From contig NC_060022.1 in assembly GCF_021134715.1 (NCBI RefSeq), positions 1,741,001-1,805,000 of the forward strand: a DNA stretch of 64,000 nt. The letters are read 5' to 3'. This stretch comes from Daphnia pulex. Lineage: Eukaryota > Arthropoda > Branchiopoda > Diplostraca > Daphniidae. The first letter of the stretch is position 1. Each line of letters opens with the position of its first letter. Below, in pieces: positions 32,305 through 43,334 of this stretch. The notes beneath the pieces were generated by a model. It had not been told where the DNA came from. It saw nothing but the letters and a program-made list of their open reading frames with translations, and ran no database searches. Position numbers and translations under genes: made by a program.

Positions 32305-32390
32305 TTTGGACATCGTATAGACCACCATCCGCTCGAACCGGAAATTGAAAGGAAACGAACAAATTCCAAAACAAGGCGACAAATTTCAAA
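32305..32390 (+). other. Isolated candidate exon
   Basis: An 86-bp segment is preceded by a strong polypyrimidine tract (T-run, then CGCCCCTCCAG) and followed by a consensus donor (AAA then GTAAGT). It is open in the frame beginning FGHRIDHHPLEPEIERKR. No partner exon was recognised on either side, so it may be a non-coding RNA exon or chance. The opposite strand also has an ORF here (32089-32382). Confidence 0.2.
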
Positions 32391-32576
32391 GTAAGTCCAA
32401 ACAATTTTGTGTCTACATTTTAGAGTGACAATTGGAACAATTGGCGTCAAAAAGAAAAAAAAGCGGAGTCCATAAGGGCGGCGGAAGTGATGGAGGACGG
32501 AAAAGAATGGCGGGAAATGCGAACGGGAGGGCGACGCCTATGTCTGTGGAGCGCATGCTCTTTGGCCGTATTGATT

Positions 32577-33870
32577 CGAGAGCACAGTTTTCCATCAAAA
32601 GTCCTCAAGTATTCGCTATGTTTTTATCCGGGGCCCATTTTTATTATTGAGAGCAAAGATGAGATCATCGGGAAGAACAATAAGAAAACTAGTAAACAGC
32701 AGACCCAAATGTAGCAACCCAATTCTCCTAAAATATGAACGAATGTCTTTGGGCGGCAATTACTATGGAGCATTAAGAAAGTCTTCACAGATGAAAAGGA
32801 TGCAATGGTCGGTTGCAAATTTAGTTTAAAAAAAAAACTAAATTCAATTCAATTCAATAGTTTGGTTTTTCGAAAAATGTTCACACAAAAAATGAAAATC
32901 AAGTTGTTTACCTCAAACAAGATAATCAACTAGATAATATTCAATTTATTATTCAGTTTTATCTTGTTTTTAAACTAAATTCGATCAATAAATTCCTAGG
33001 GCATAAAACCTGATGTTTAAGTTCCTACACTAACGATAACCACCATGTGACTTGTTCACATGGATGGTGTTGGACAAGAAAACTCTGAAATAGCTTAAAT
33101 GATTCCTCATCATCATTTTCTTCTAAGTTTATTTCTAATTCGACCATGGTGGCCTCAGCCTGAGGCCTCTGACAAGAAAAAAAAAACCTATGTCTGTGCC
33201 TGCCTCTGCCAGCTTTTTACAATACAACATAATTCACACTCAGGTTTATAAATTAAAATTAAACATACCTGCCAAAATAGTAGAATGTTCATTATGAAGT
33301 GAAGAATCTATTTTCTTGTAGGTTTTATCGACGATTTTTAGTTCTCACCCTCTAAGAAATTCAAAAAAAGACGATTCACGTGTCGTGTTCGCTAAATTGC
33401 AGTCTGCAAGTGCAATCTGGAATGGTTTTGTTTGCAGTTGCCAAATTGTGAAAATGAATCGAAAATCGAATCAAGTTTTTTTATCATCGAATTTTTTATT
33501 TTGTCTTAAAAAAAATATTCAATACAAATAATTGGATAAACAAAAATAAAATTTAATTAAATAAATCGAATAAAACCGAATAATACGATAAAACTAGAAA
33601 TTGGCAAAACTAGATTTACAACGTTAGAGCACACGTTTTCTCACAAAAGTCCCCAAGCATCTGTATGTTTTTATCCGGGCCCATTTTTATTGTTGGGGTA
33701 AAAGATGAGATGGCGAGAAGAATATAACAAAACTGCAAACAAAGACTCAAAAGTGCACCCAAAGTGCACCCAATCCTCCTAAAATATGAACGAATGTCTT
33801 TGGACGACGATTTGCTACATGCATTCGGTTATGTCTTCTTCCGCAGGTGATAAGGATGAAGTGGTCAGAT
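32577..33870. repeat. Diverged direct duplication (about 240 bp, copies 1.05 kb apart)
   Basis: Segments 32577-32812 and 33627-33870 share ordered blocks including TATGTTTTTATCCGG, CCCATTTTTATT, AAGATGAGAT, CCTAAAATATGAACGAATG, TCTTTGG and GATGAA. The intervening sequence (about 32830-33610) is very AT-rich, with repeated TTCAATTCAAT- and GAATAAAAC-like phrases. The arrangement could be the two direct ends of an old element with an AT-rich centre, or a local duplication. No ORF is shared between the copies. Confidence 0.6.
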
Positions 33871-34792
33871 AAAAAAGGTGATGTCGTTGACGCCCACTGT
33901 CGTGCCCAGCAAAGCTTTCAGCAAGAAATTCGCTTTGCTCGTATAAATAGATGTGTGCGATCCCGAGCAAAGCCTCGACGTTATTTCACATGCGTGATGC
34001 CAGCCGGGCTTTCAGTATTTTGGTGTTCGGATTTGTCCGAAATTGCAGAAAAAGAAAAGAGAGAAATGAGCTCATCGACGCAAATGAATGAAAGAAAAAA
34101 ATTCCACAGTCGAACATCCGTGCATCTGCGTGACACAGTCTAACTATTTTCACGCAAATATAGCTTCGAGGCATGAAAAGAATAGATACAAAAGTATGTA
34201 GTCGATGAATGGGAAACAGCATTTTGTTTCTAGTCATTAAGAGTTCGAGAATAGACTTGACATTATAGAATCCCATTCCGGATGGGCGAACATCTCGACA
34301 CGGATAGCTTTCAGAGCGCGGATTATGGCTTGCGGTCACGGACCCTACAATACGGTAGTGTTCGAATACGTTGATATTAAATGCAAGAAGGAGATGCAGA
34401 AGAGAAAACGGCCAGAGAACACAATAAGCTAAACTATTCAAATGAAACTTCCGTGAAACAACGGGGAAAAAAAGTACGGACGTGGTAGAAACAACAAGCT
34501 ATCGCTTAGTCACTGTTTACTCAGCCGCTACACGATTTTGTGTGCCACCACAAAAACCTACGTCGCGTGATGTGCCCACCCGTGTCCGAATGGTTTGTTC
34601 ACTCCACCGTGAAGTGGCCAATACCATAATATTCTTAAACTTTTCTTTCTTTTGACCATAACCACATCGACAGTTTATTTCCATTTTTCTTTCTTTTGTT
34701 GTACGTTTCATTTTCTTTAACGACTTCCCTGTTTCTATAATGGTGTGACCTGTCCTCACGTATTTTTCATTTAAAAAAAAAAAGAATAGAAA

Positions 34793-36044
34793 ATGGCTGA
34801 TGTCAACACTAAGTCGTCACCAGACGGTTTGAACGGTGAGCAACCACTCCAGTCGCTGAAAGATGAACTGCCCGAGGTTTCAGCTCCGGAAGGGGCTCCT
34901 GTAATAGCCCCCACCATGACTGAGACTGTTGCTGTTCCGGCTTCTCCTCGTCCCGGATCAGGTGCCAAGAATCCATTGACGGAGCTCTTCCGCGCATTTG
35001 CGAAATTCGGCGACAGCAAAGCCGATGGCAAGGCGATTTCTTTGTCGCAGAGTGACAAATGGTAACGTCATCTTTTTTTTTTCTGGAATAAGAATTCACA
35101 CAACATTTTTCAGCTTAATCACGATCGTGTGTCATCCTGTAGGATGAAACAAGCCAAAGTTATTGACGGCAAGAAAATCACGGCCACCGACACCGGCATC
35201 TACTTCAAAAAACACAAGTGAGTTGAATTTACAGTGTAATCGCCAGAACGGCATGTCATTCAACGCGCACTGTTCCTACAAAAGAAATAATAAGTGATGA
35301 CTTGCAACATAATATTTGTCTACTGGAAGCCTGGGAAATTTTTTTTTTCAAAAATAAGGACTGATTCGATTAAGTTGTACACAGAATGAAATAAGGGTCC
35401 GACTTATGTTTGACCTCTCTCTCTATAGAAGCCCATGCATTTTTGTGCATTTTTGTCGACGGCACACTAAGTGATCATTCTTCCATGTCAACTCATATAC
35501 TCACGCCGTTGTTGTTTTCTTGTCGTTGGCACTCGCCTTGATACATCCGTATAGGTCACTCAAGCTGGGACTGGCAGACTACCAAAAGTTTCTGGAGGAA
35601 CTGGCTAAGGCCAAAAAAGTCGAGCTGACTGAAATCAGAGAGAAGATGATCCAATGCGGACCCCCAGGAACGACCGGAACTACAGTATGTTTGCTGACAC
35701 GATAATGTTGTTTCGTGATCTAGAAAATGAGTTATACATGTCTACTTATCTCGAAATTTTTAGGTCACCATGAAAACGGCCGCAGTGGACAGACTTACAG
35801 ACTCTGCAAAGTACACCGGATCTAGTGTACGTATGAACGGCATAATAGGCTTTTTAAAAAGGGCTGTTTAAACAATCACTTACTACATCCTGCGCTAAAT
35901 GTCTCATTTTGTCTATTTCTGTAGCGGATGCGGTTTGATGAGAGCGGGCGCGGTCGCGGGATGGATGGGAGGCGAGACAAACCTGACGGTTCCGGATACG
36001 TTCAAGGCTATGACAATAAGAACTCTTACGATAAGAGTCATTAA
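34793..36044 (+). CDS. TPPP: Tubulin polymerization-promoting protein (p25-alpha)
   Basis: Five exons: 34793-35061, 35143-35217, 35555-35684, 35764-35826, 35925-36044; phases agree and give 218 residues, matching animal TPPP proteins (about 176-219). The N-terminal part is disordered and Pro/Ala-rich. The p25-alpha core contains ELFRAFAKFGDSKADG, WMKQAKVIDGKKIT, TDTGIYFKKHKSLKLGL, YQKFLEELAKAKKV and GPPGTTGTT; the C-terminal tail is KLTDSAKYTGSS-like, here VDRLTDSAKYTGSSRMRFDE, followed by a Gly/Arg/Asp-rich end. Family members bind and bundle microtubules in the cytoplasm. The ATG follows an A-rich leader (GAAAATGGC), and no upstream in-frame Met precedes it. The gene converges with the C8orf76 homologue. 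An ATTAAA overlaps the stop region at 36040 and another lies near 36246, either of which could be the poly(A) signal. Confidence 0.95.
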
Positions 36045-36538
36045 AGAAAAAGAAAACGATGAATTGATTCACTTTCCTTCAATACCTAAAGCGCAATTTT
36101 TCATTTGCTTTTCAATTGTTGAAAGGGAAATCATTTTGGTTTCGAATGCTACCCACTTCCGTAAGGAGTCTGTTCTGTGTTTGAACTTAACCCATTCCGT
36201 CGTACATGTAGAAGTCGCATTTCGTGAAATTTCTAAAAACTAAAGCATTAAAAGTTAACCCGAGAAACATGAAGTACAATTTCGAAAGAAGCCGTTTGCC
36301 ACTTTTGTGGCAAATGTGCTCCCTTGCCCTTTTCATCGATTCAATAATACTTCTCCATTCTGTTTAATAATCCATTTGCAAAACGTATTTTAGATTAAAG
36401 TTTTTCGCTTTCCAGAGTTTAACAGGGAGACGCCCACACTTTCTTCTTCCGCTTTTTACTGCTTAAGAAACAAAAACAAAGCAAAACCTTCCCTGCATTA
36501 CTCGACCATGATGACTCGAACGAACCATTTACAATCCT
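36045..36538. other. Convergent intergenic region
   Basis: This holds the presumed 3' untranslated ends of TPPP (plus) and the C8orf76 homologue (minus). No independent gene was seen. Confidence 0.6.
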
Positions 36539-37791
36539 TTAAAGTGCGTTAAGCACTACATCCGTCTGTGTATTGTCTGGGGGTATGTAATACATGTTTT
36601 CTTGAATGGAATCAACAAACGAGAACCACTGTTTTTCGAACCAATCTTTCTGGGACTCGCTACCCATGGCAACAATGAGCTCATCGCTTTCGCACTCCAC
36701 TGGTTTCTCCTGTTTTGAACTTCCCAAATCAACGAACTCGGTTTCGTCTTGCGTTTGAGATTCTATATTATACACGTCCCGACTCAAAGCCTGAAACGAA
36801 TAAAAATGAATCAATTCTGTAGTGAAAAAGCAAAGACAAAAATAAAATAAAAATTTCCCAAGTACTTCATGAGCTTTAGCAGTGAAATTCTTTGGAAGGC
36901 TGGCCACGATAGGATGAACAAGATTTTGGAGTTTCTGATTGCGCTTCTTTTTCAAATTGCCAAAGGATTCTCTGCCAGCCAAGCTCTTCAAAATTATGTC
37001 TACCCGTAATAGGCTGGCCGCAGCAAACCACGTCGTATCCTTATCTTTTGACAACGGGAAAGGAACATCATAAATGTCAATCTGACTGATATGGCCATAG
37101 CATTCAGCCGTTTTGAGCCACATTTCGGAATTTGTTGGGTGGATTTTGATTGCCTATAGAATGTCTTATTTAGTGATCTTGCTTATTAAATATATATGGT
37201 GTTTGAACAAAGATTTGCCTGCTGGAGATGAATGAGTTCCTGTTGGAAATCCAAATTTTTTTGATGGATTTCCCCACACATCATGTGGTAAGAGGAAAAA
37301 TGAGCTTCACTCTTACAACTCAGTTTCTGAAAATACATGGGATTGTCATTAAATGAGTCAAGCATTTCTTGAAATCAAAAGAAAACATACAAATTGATTG
37401 GCTGCTTCAAGGGCCATTTTGAAATCTCCAAGTTTAAGATGACTCCTACACAGACCCTCAGACACTTCTCTTTGGTGATTCCCAGTTCGCAGTAGTTTGA
37501 GCAATTCTGTAAAAGTGTTTGCAGCTTCCACGTACCTGCCAGTGTAGTACAAGTGATTTGCACGCAAATGCTTGATATTGAATGTAACATCACTCTCAGA
37601 GGCACTTTCGCAAACTTCATGAAACCACTACCACAAAATCACCCTTTAGTATACAATAAAAATTAAGTAGTGAGCTGGCAACTTACACCCGGTTCAGATC
37701 GATGAGCTATCCAGTGAAATTGTGATGATATTTCCTTGTTATCACATTCTTCGGATTCAAAAAAGTCGTCGGCAAAACTTCCGAAATCCAT
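36539..37791 (-). CDS. C8orf76: C8orf76 homologue (TPR-like protein)
   Basis: Five exons, 5' to 3': 37791-37687, 37627-37391, 37326-37219, 37153-36866, 36790-36539; phases agree and give 329 residues (human protein about 380). It starts MDFGSFADDFFESEE. Matches to the vertebrate family as I recall it: EPGWFHEVCESASESDV early, the helical repeat YVEAANTFTELLKLL with SHLKLGDFKMALEAANQF, then AIKIHPTNSEMWLKTAECYG, and the C-terminal signature KDWFEKQWFSFVDSIQE. The alternating helices suggest TPR-type scaffolding; the molecular role is not established. Intron 3 (37218-37154) starts with GC rather than GT: CAG is followed by GCAAAT. A GT alternative that keeps the frame was not found. Identification rests on memory of the family, not on a search. 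Confidence 0.82.
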
Positions 37792-38379
37792 CTTTACAAT
37801 TATAATTCACTAGATGCACAAAGTTCGCGATATTTATTTAGGCTACACGTGCGTATTGTTTGAAAGAACAGGAAATTATCAACAACATTGAGCAGACAAC
37901 TTTTGAGCAGACTTCCCACACCATCATCATCCGATAAGATGGCGCTGTCCTCTCAGAGTGATAGGCAGAATAAGGACATGGGATGGGAAATAAATCGAAG
38001 GGTCTTGTTCTGTAAATCAAGTTATTATTCTAATTTTAATTATAAAAAAAGTAGCAAATGAGACTTCAAACTAAAATAAAGATAAAAAACTACTCGTTAT
38101 CTATTCAGCTATAATTTATCGATCAACAGCTAGTAACAACATGCGCGGAAAATTCCACGCAACAACAATTCAACAAAACACAAAACCTAAAGGCAATGAC
38201 GTTTTTTGGTTGTCGGTTATTTTGAATCATATCTTCATAAATTTATCGTCCCAAAATAAGTGTGATATAGATCGTAAGAAAAATACAGGTAAATATTTTC
38301 ACGTGCATTGCATATGCCTAAAGTTTGGCAGAATTGTTATTTTTAAAAATAGATTTGTTCAACAAATCCAGTCATCAGA
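37792..38379 (+). other. Leader region of the MULE-derived gene
   Basis: Divergent promoter space between the C8orf76 homologue and the MULE-derived gene. A CAG then GTAAAT donor at about 38287-38293 could pair with the acceptor at 39821-39822 (TTCTGTAG) to form a 5' untranslated intron, into which the element at 38380-39772 inserted. The ORF at 38141-38473 is out of frame with the downstream protein when spliced this way, so it is not called coding. Confidence 0.4.
38371..38379 (+). repeat. Left 9-bp target-site duplication
   Basis: GTCATCAGA directly abuts the first base of the terminal inverted repeat. The identical copy is at 39773-39781. Confidence 0.9.
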
Positions 38380-39772
38380 GGTAGAATCTATTGCAACGAA
38401 ATCTTTCGTTGCACTAACTAGCCATTTTGGCTATTGCAACGAAATCTTTCGTTGCACTAACTACAGATATTGACTATTGCAACGAAAGATTTATTTTTTA
38501 AACATAATAAGAAGAAGAAGGAAACCATTATATTAAATAAAAAAAAAATTTCTTTTTTTTACGAAATTCGACTTAAACTGTCATTCTGTGAAATTGTTTG
38601 ACTTCGACTGTGGCGCTGATTTGAAAATTTTTTTTACATATTTTTTTGTAATATGTGTCAATTTTATGTTGTGATAGGTTTATCAAGTAACCATGAAGTA
38701 ACCTTCTTTTCGACATTGTCTCAGTGTGTAGGCTATAATTTATATTTCTGATGGTGCTAAAAAGTTGTACCCTTTAGGTTACCATCAAATTTTAATCTAA
38801 AATAATTAAATAACATTTGACGTTTTCTATTTTCAAAATTCTTTGCAATGGGACTCTCTTCTATGATTTGGCCATTCCCGGCAGGTACAACCTCGGTTCG
38901 ATTACTCAACTTTTTTCTTGTACATTACATGCACATTGGGAAGATGTTATCACAGTCTGACCTCAGTGGACTACCATCACCAGTTACTAAATGAAGTTTA
39001 CTTTCATCATGACAGGGAAATGTAGAATGGGGAAGTGTTGAATCTTTGAGCCGACCGACAAATCGACAAGAGCTAGCTTTTTCCCTCCTGCTTCCCAGTG
39101 CTTGCCAAAGTTCGTTTGCCGGCTTAAATTCACGACGACCTTAAAAACTTCCAGGTTAGCAGGGGAGGGGGGAAATCCAGCTGTAAAGAATCAAGGGAAA
39201 GATGGAACCAACGACGCTTCCCCAGTTCTAAGTTACTCTGCCTTATTTAATGATGAAAGTATAATGAATTTATGTACAGGAGTAGCCGAGTAGGCTAATA
39301 GTGGTACACTGTTGAGTGTCTTCCAAATCTGCATAAGTCTGCCTAGTAATTGAAAAACATAGAATGTCGAAAGTTAAAAATTAAAATTGGATGGTAACCC
39401 TTTAAGAGTACAAGTTGTTAGAAATGAAGGTTACTTGATGGTTACTCGATAAATCTATCACAGCATAAAAAATTGAAGCATAATATAAAAAAAATAAAAT
39501 ATGTAAAAAAAATATTTTAAAAAATCAATCAGCGCCACAGTCGAAGCATGAAGGAGGAATGGGTCGAAGCGGCACAGCATGACAGAAGTCAAATTTCGTA
39601 AAAAAAAAAAATTGTTTTTCGATTTAATATGATGGTTTCCTTCTTCTATTTAAAAAACAAAATCTTTCGTTGCAATAGCTAAAATGGCTAGTTAGTGCAA
39701 CGAAAGATTTCGTTGCAATAGCCAAAATGGCTAGTTAGTGCAACGAAAGATTTCGTTGCAATAGATTCTACC
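38380..39772. mobile_element. Non-autonomous Mutator-like (MULE) element, 1393 bp
   Basis: The ends are perfect inverted copies beginning GGTAGAATCTATTGCAACGA, and continue as long terminal inverted repeats of roughly 440 bp (left about 38380-38820, right about 39330-39772) with increasing divergence inward. A 9-bp direct duplication (GTCATCAGA) flanks the element exactly, as expected for Mutator-type transposition. Each terminus carries two or three copies of a roughly 40-bp subrepeat whose core, TTGCAACGAAATCTTTCGTTGCA-like, is itself near-palindromic. The centre (about 38830-39320) has no transposase; its only ORF (39102-39293) is 63 codons without a domain. The perfect duplication and near-identical termini suggest a fairly recent insertion. 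Confidence 0.93.
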
Positions 39773-39781
39773 GTCATCAGA
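39773..39781 (+). repeat. Right 9-bp target-site duplication
   Basis: GTCATCAGA immediately follows the last base of the element and is identical to 38371-38379. Confidence 0.9.
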
Positions 39782-39832
39782 AGTCACTACAGTGGTTTAT
39801 AATCAAATATTTTATTCTGTAGGAGATCAGCA

Positions 39833-42357
39833 ATGGCAAAGAAAATTCAGAGATATGAAACTCAAATGCAGCTATTTGAACCCAAATCAAATTTACCAAT
39901 TCTTACTGAAGTTCCAGTTCGTCCAAAAACTGGATTTCAGTACATCTTTAAATGGGAAGATAAACTTAAGCGGCAGGAATGGCGTGTGGATGGATTTCGC
40001 TGGAGACAATATTCAACTGTGACATTCAAGTATGGTGATGTGGATTGCAAACGATATTACTTCAAGGTGCAAGTGGGGCCTGGCAACGAATTTACAACAG
40101 ACTTCACTAGACATGCAATTGAGTGTCCACTGTACGAGAACAAGATCTTGATATGGTATCAGGGTGATGATTCCCTTGCTGTTGATGCAGCCCTTAAAGA
40201 TGCCAAAGATTCTGATAAAGACAGTAAAACCCCACAGAGATTTGAAAATCAAATGAAGCTATTTGAGTCTGAAGCAAATTTACCTGTCTTAAGTGAAGTT
40301 CCTCTCCGCCCGAAGGGTGGATTCAAGTATATTTTCAAGTGGGAGATCCCATTAAAGCGACAGGATTGGCGCGTTGACGGTTATCGCTGGAGACAAAATT
40401 CAGTTACCAGATTCAGCTACAATGGTATCGATTCCAAACGCTACTATTTCAAGTTGCAAGTGGGACCTGTTGATGAATTTAGCACGGAATTTACTAAAAA
40501 TGCCATCGAGTGCCCGCTGTATGAAAATCAGGTGTTAGTTTGGTATCAAGGAGACGAAACCGTGGTCAGGGATTTCGCTCATGGAAACTCCAAGGACCCA
40601 GAGAAAGAATATCATCGCACCGCTCCGTCTGTGCTGAAAAAGATCCAGATGGAGACTGTAACGGAGAAGTTACCTCTACAAGTCTATTCAGATATGTTGA
40701 CTGATTGCTCTAATCGAGCGCGTCACATGATCGACGCTCCAAGAGACGTTAAACAAGTCCAAAACGCCCGAAAGTTTATTCGCAGAGCCGAACGTTCCAC
40801 CGTCGATTCACCCAATGAAAAGAAACAAGTCCGAAACACGCCCAAAGTTCAGCGCAAAACTCCAAGCAAAGCGGATCGTTCGTCTCATGATGTAGCGGAT
40901 GCGATATACAACTTGTATACTTGTGAAACTGGTTTTGTGAGTGATCTCCAAATAGCCCCTTTCCTTTTGGTCATTTGCTTCGACAAAAGTAAGTCCAAAT
41001 GTTTGTCATTAGATTTATTTGCATAACTAAATTTGTGTTTTATAGATGCTGTATCAGAATTCAGGGAATTCATCAAACGGGAAGACCTAACTACGCAATG
41101 TCTTACTTACGACACAACATTTGCGATAGGAGAGTTGTATTTGTCAGTTTTGACATTCCGGCAACCAGAGTTTGAAGATAGTCCTGTCATTCCGCTAATG
41201 TACATGATTTATGAACGCGATGTGCCGGAAGTTCACGATACCTTCTTTATGCGTTTTGCTGCGGCTGTTCCAGAGTTTTCGACTCCCCAAAGAATGATCA
41301 TCACTAGCAACGAAGAAGTAAGCATCACCAACGCCATCGCGAAACATTGTCCTGATGTTCCTCGACTCCGTTGCTGGCAACACGCACTTCAAAACATTAA
41401 ACTAAAACTCCAGTTTTTTAACATCACCGAGCGACAAGAGGTTCAGCAATATGAAAGTGATTTCATTCGTTTACTGAATCAAGACTCGGCTGGTAAATAC
41501 AAGTCTCTACTTGCTCAAATGTACTTGAAAAGATGGAAAAAAGTAAGCAAATTTTAAAAGTTTCGCAATTTGTAACTTGTAATTTTATCTTGAAATATTT
41601 TTGTTTGGTATTTAATTAGGAGTTTTCAGAATATTTTGACCTGGCAATCGATCCTGATATGAATAGAATGGGTGCATGGGCTCTACGCCCGTTTGGAATA
41701 TCGCTTCAGACCGCCAACCAGCCAGAATCGTTCAGTGGAATCATGAAACGATTAAGTGAAACACATCTTCAGTGGAATAAGTCTTCTGTCGACGTATTGG
41801 TTTCGTCTTTGATGAAGATCACCGACTTTTTCAACGTTCGGGTAGTAAGAAGTCGATACCGACTCGCTGATTACGCCTACACACTCAAAGCCAATCTGAA
41901 TGACTTCTATGGTGAGAGTGATTGCGACGTGGCGGAATCGATGACGGTCGAACAGTTAATGAGTACCATAAAAATTTCACGGACGGAATCAGCATCTAAG
42001 GTAGAACCGCTTCACTTTCTAAGTATCAACCTGCTCTCCTAATTCACGTTGTTACCGATTTAAGGGAGGAAAACGAAGCAACACCTCGACCTTACATAGC
42101 ACCACCAGAAGATGTGCGTCCAAACAAATCGATAGCAGTATGGAGGAAATCTGTATTCTGGAATCAAATTCAGTGGATGAGGTAACTGAATGCTTTATTA
42201 TTTGAATCTTTGTATTTTTCTGTCTTTAAAAAAGTAAAGATTATGATACCGTTTTATTAATAACTAGGCTGATAATACTTCGATCGCTGTTGAACATGTA
42301 ATTCTGGTAGACGAGGCGGAACTGGATCAAGACACGGTGATGTACATTTGTCACTAA
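39833..42357 (+). CDS. MULE transposase-derived protein with duplicated WRKY-like module
   Basis: Five exons: 39833-40988, 41046-41542, 41620-42000, 42065-42181, 42268-42357; all phases agree, about 746 residues, no internal stop. Residues about 7-111 and 136-241 are a tandem duplication. Each copy has a WRKY-like core (WRVDGFRWRQ, WRVDGYRWRQ), then KRYYFK, AIECPLYEN and a final WYQGD; the Cys/His zinc ligands of WRKY-GCM1/FLYWCH domains are not clearly conserved, so the relation is only suggested. A basic linker follows. Residues about 386-680 resemble a MULE transposase: first Asp in TYDTTF (D408), CxxH in CWQH (495-498), and Glu in NQPESFSG (E587). The usual second Asp (TDGE context) aligns with Ser473 in ITSNEE. 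The start fits the repeat boundary and has a good context. Intact multi-exon structure without nearby matching ends suggests domestication, but an old resident transposon gene is possible. Confidence 0.8.
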
Positions 42358-43187
42358 GAATAAGAAATCGCCTTGTGAGTCTGATAAGTTATTCATCCAG
42401 TATTCAGTGGTTAACTAGTTCCTGAAATGTTATATGAAATTACTTACAGAAAGAAACCTTTCTTCTGCCAAAGTCGACCGTCTGCCTTACAAGTTCATCC
42501 CTTTTTCCCATCTTCGGGGAAAACGCCTGACCGTTGACTGTCCTTGTCTAAACCTAAATTACTTCAATTGTCTCGTTTCGTGGTTCTATTTGACACGTCG
42601 GTCAAGTCTAATACCACAGACGAGCGTATTAATGTAACTATACTACTTGTGTACTGCAGTAATCCAGCGAATTCTTTTTTTAATTACAAAAACAGTTCAA
42701 ATGCAGACAAGACACCGTTTGTTTTCTTTATCGCCATATGATTTTGCTAAGTCATCATGGCCGTAACTTAAAGTCGTCCTTGACTCAAAGTTCCATCCGC
42801 TGGACTTACAAATAAACAAGTCTGTACCAGATATTTCCTTCTACTTCTCGACATAAGTCTTGCGTGTTCTTTTTGTACGCATTTTCTATTTGATAATATC
42901 AAAATAACTCACAGTGTATACAATGCTAACGAATGATTTTTTAAACCCCTTGTCCACTTGTCTGCGTGCTTCTTAAAAATTTTAGGCCGTGGCCGCTGCT
43001 GGGCAATATGCAGCTATTTTCCGTTGGTATGTATAAATGTCAAACGCGCAAAAAAAAAAAAAAATTCGAACGTGATCTATGGTTAGAATTAAAACAGTAA
43101 CCGGGACAACAGAAACAAACAAACCAAAAATAATAAAATTGTTTGTTGCTGGTTACCTTAGTTGTAAATCTATGGCAATCCTACAAA
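42358..43187. other. Intergenic, no gene seen
   Basis: Short overlapping ORFs without domains occur near 42434-42741. A 14-A tract lies near 43050. Nothing further is supported. Confidence 0.5.
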
Positions 43188-43195
43188 TATATAAA
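43188..43195 (+). promoter_or_regulatory. Candidate TATA box of the ionotropic receptor gene
   Basis: TATATAAA lies about 80 bp upstream of the first possible ATG (43272) and 147 bp upstream of the preferred ATG (43335). A second weak CTATATAG lies near 43238. Confidence 0.4.
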
Positions 43196-43334
43196 AATGA
43201 ATTCAGAAGGAATAACGGTGCAGTAGAAAATAAGTGCTCTATATAGCAGCAATCGCAGCAGCATTTATGACATGGTTTCCCAATTGGGATTCAATCCCGT
43301 GTTTAATTTCCAAATGATTACCAAGATAAAGAAG

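Noticed and set aside
32089..32382. 97-codon minus-strand ORF
   Set aside because: Some charged helical character, but ends in a CAA-repeat-derived Leu run and has no splice partner; the plus-strand candidate exon here is equally weak.
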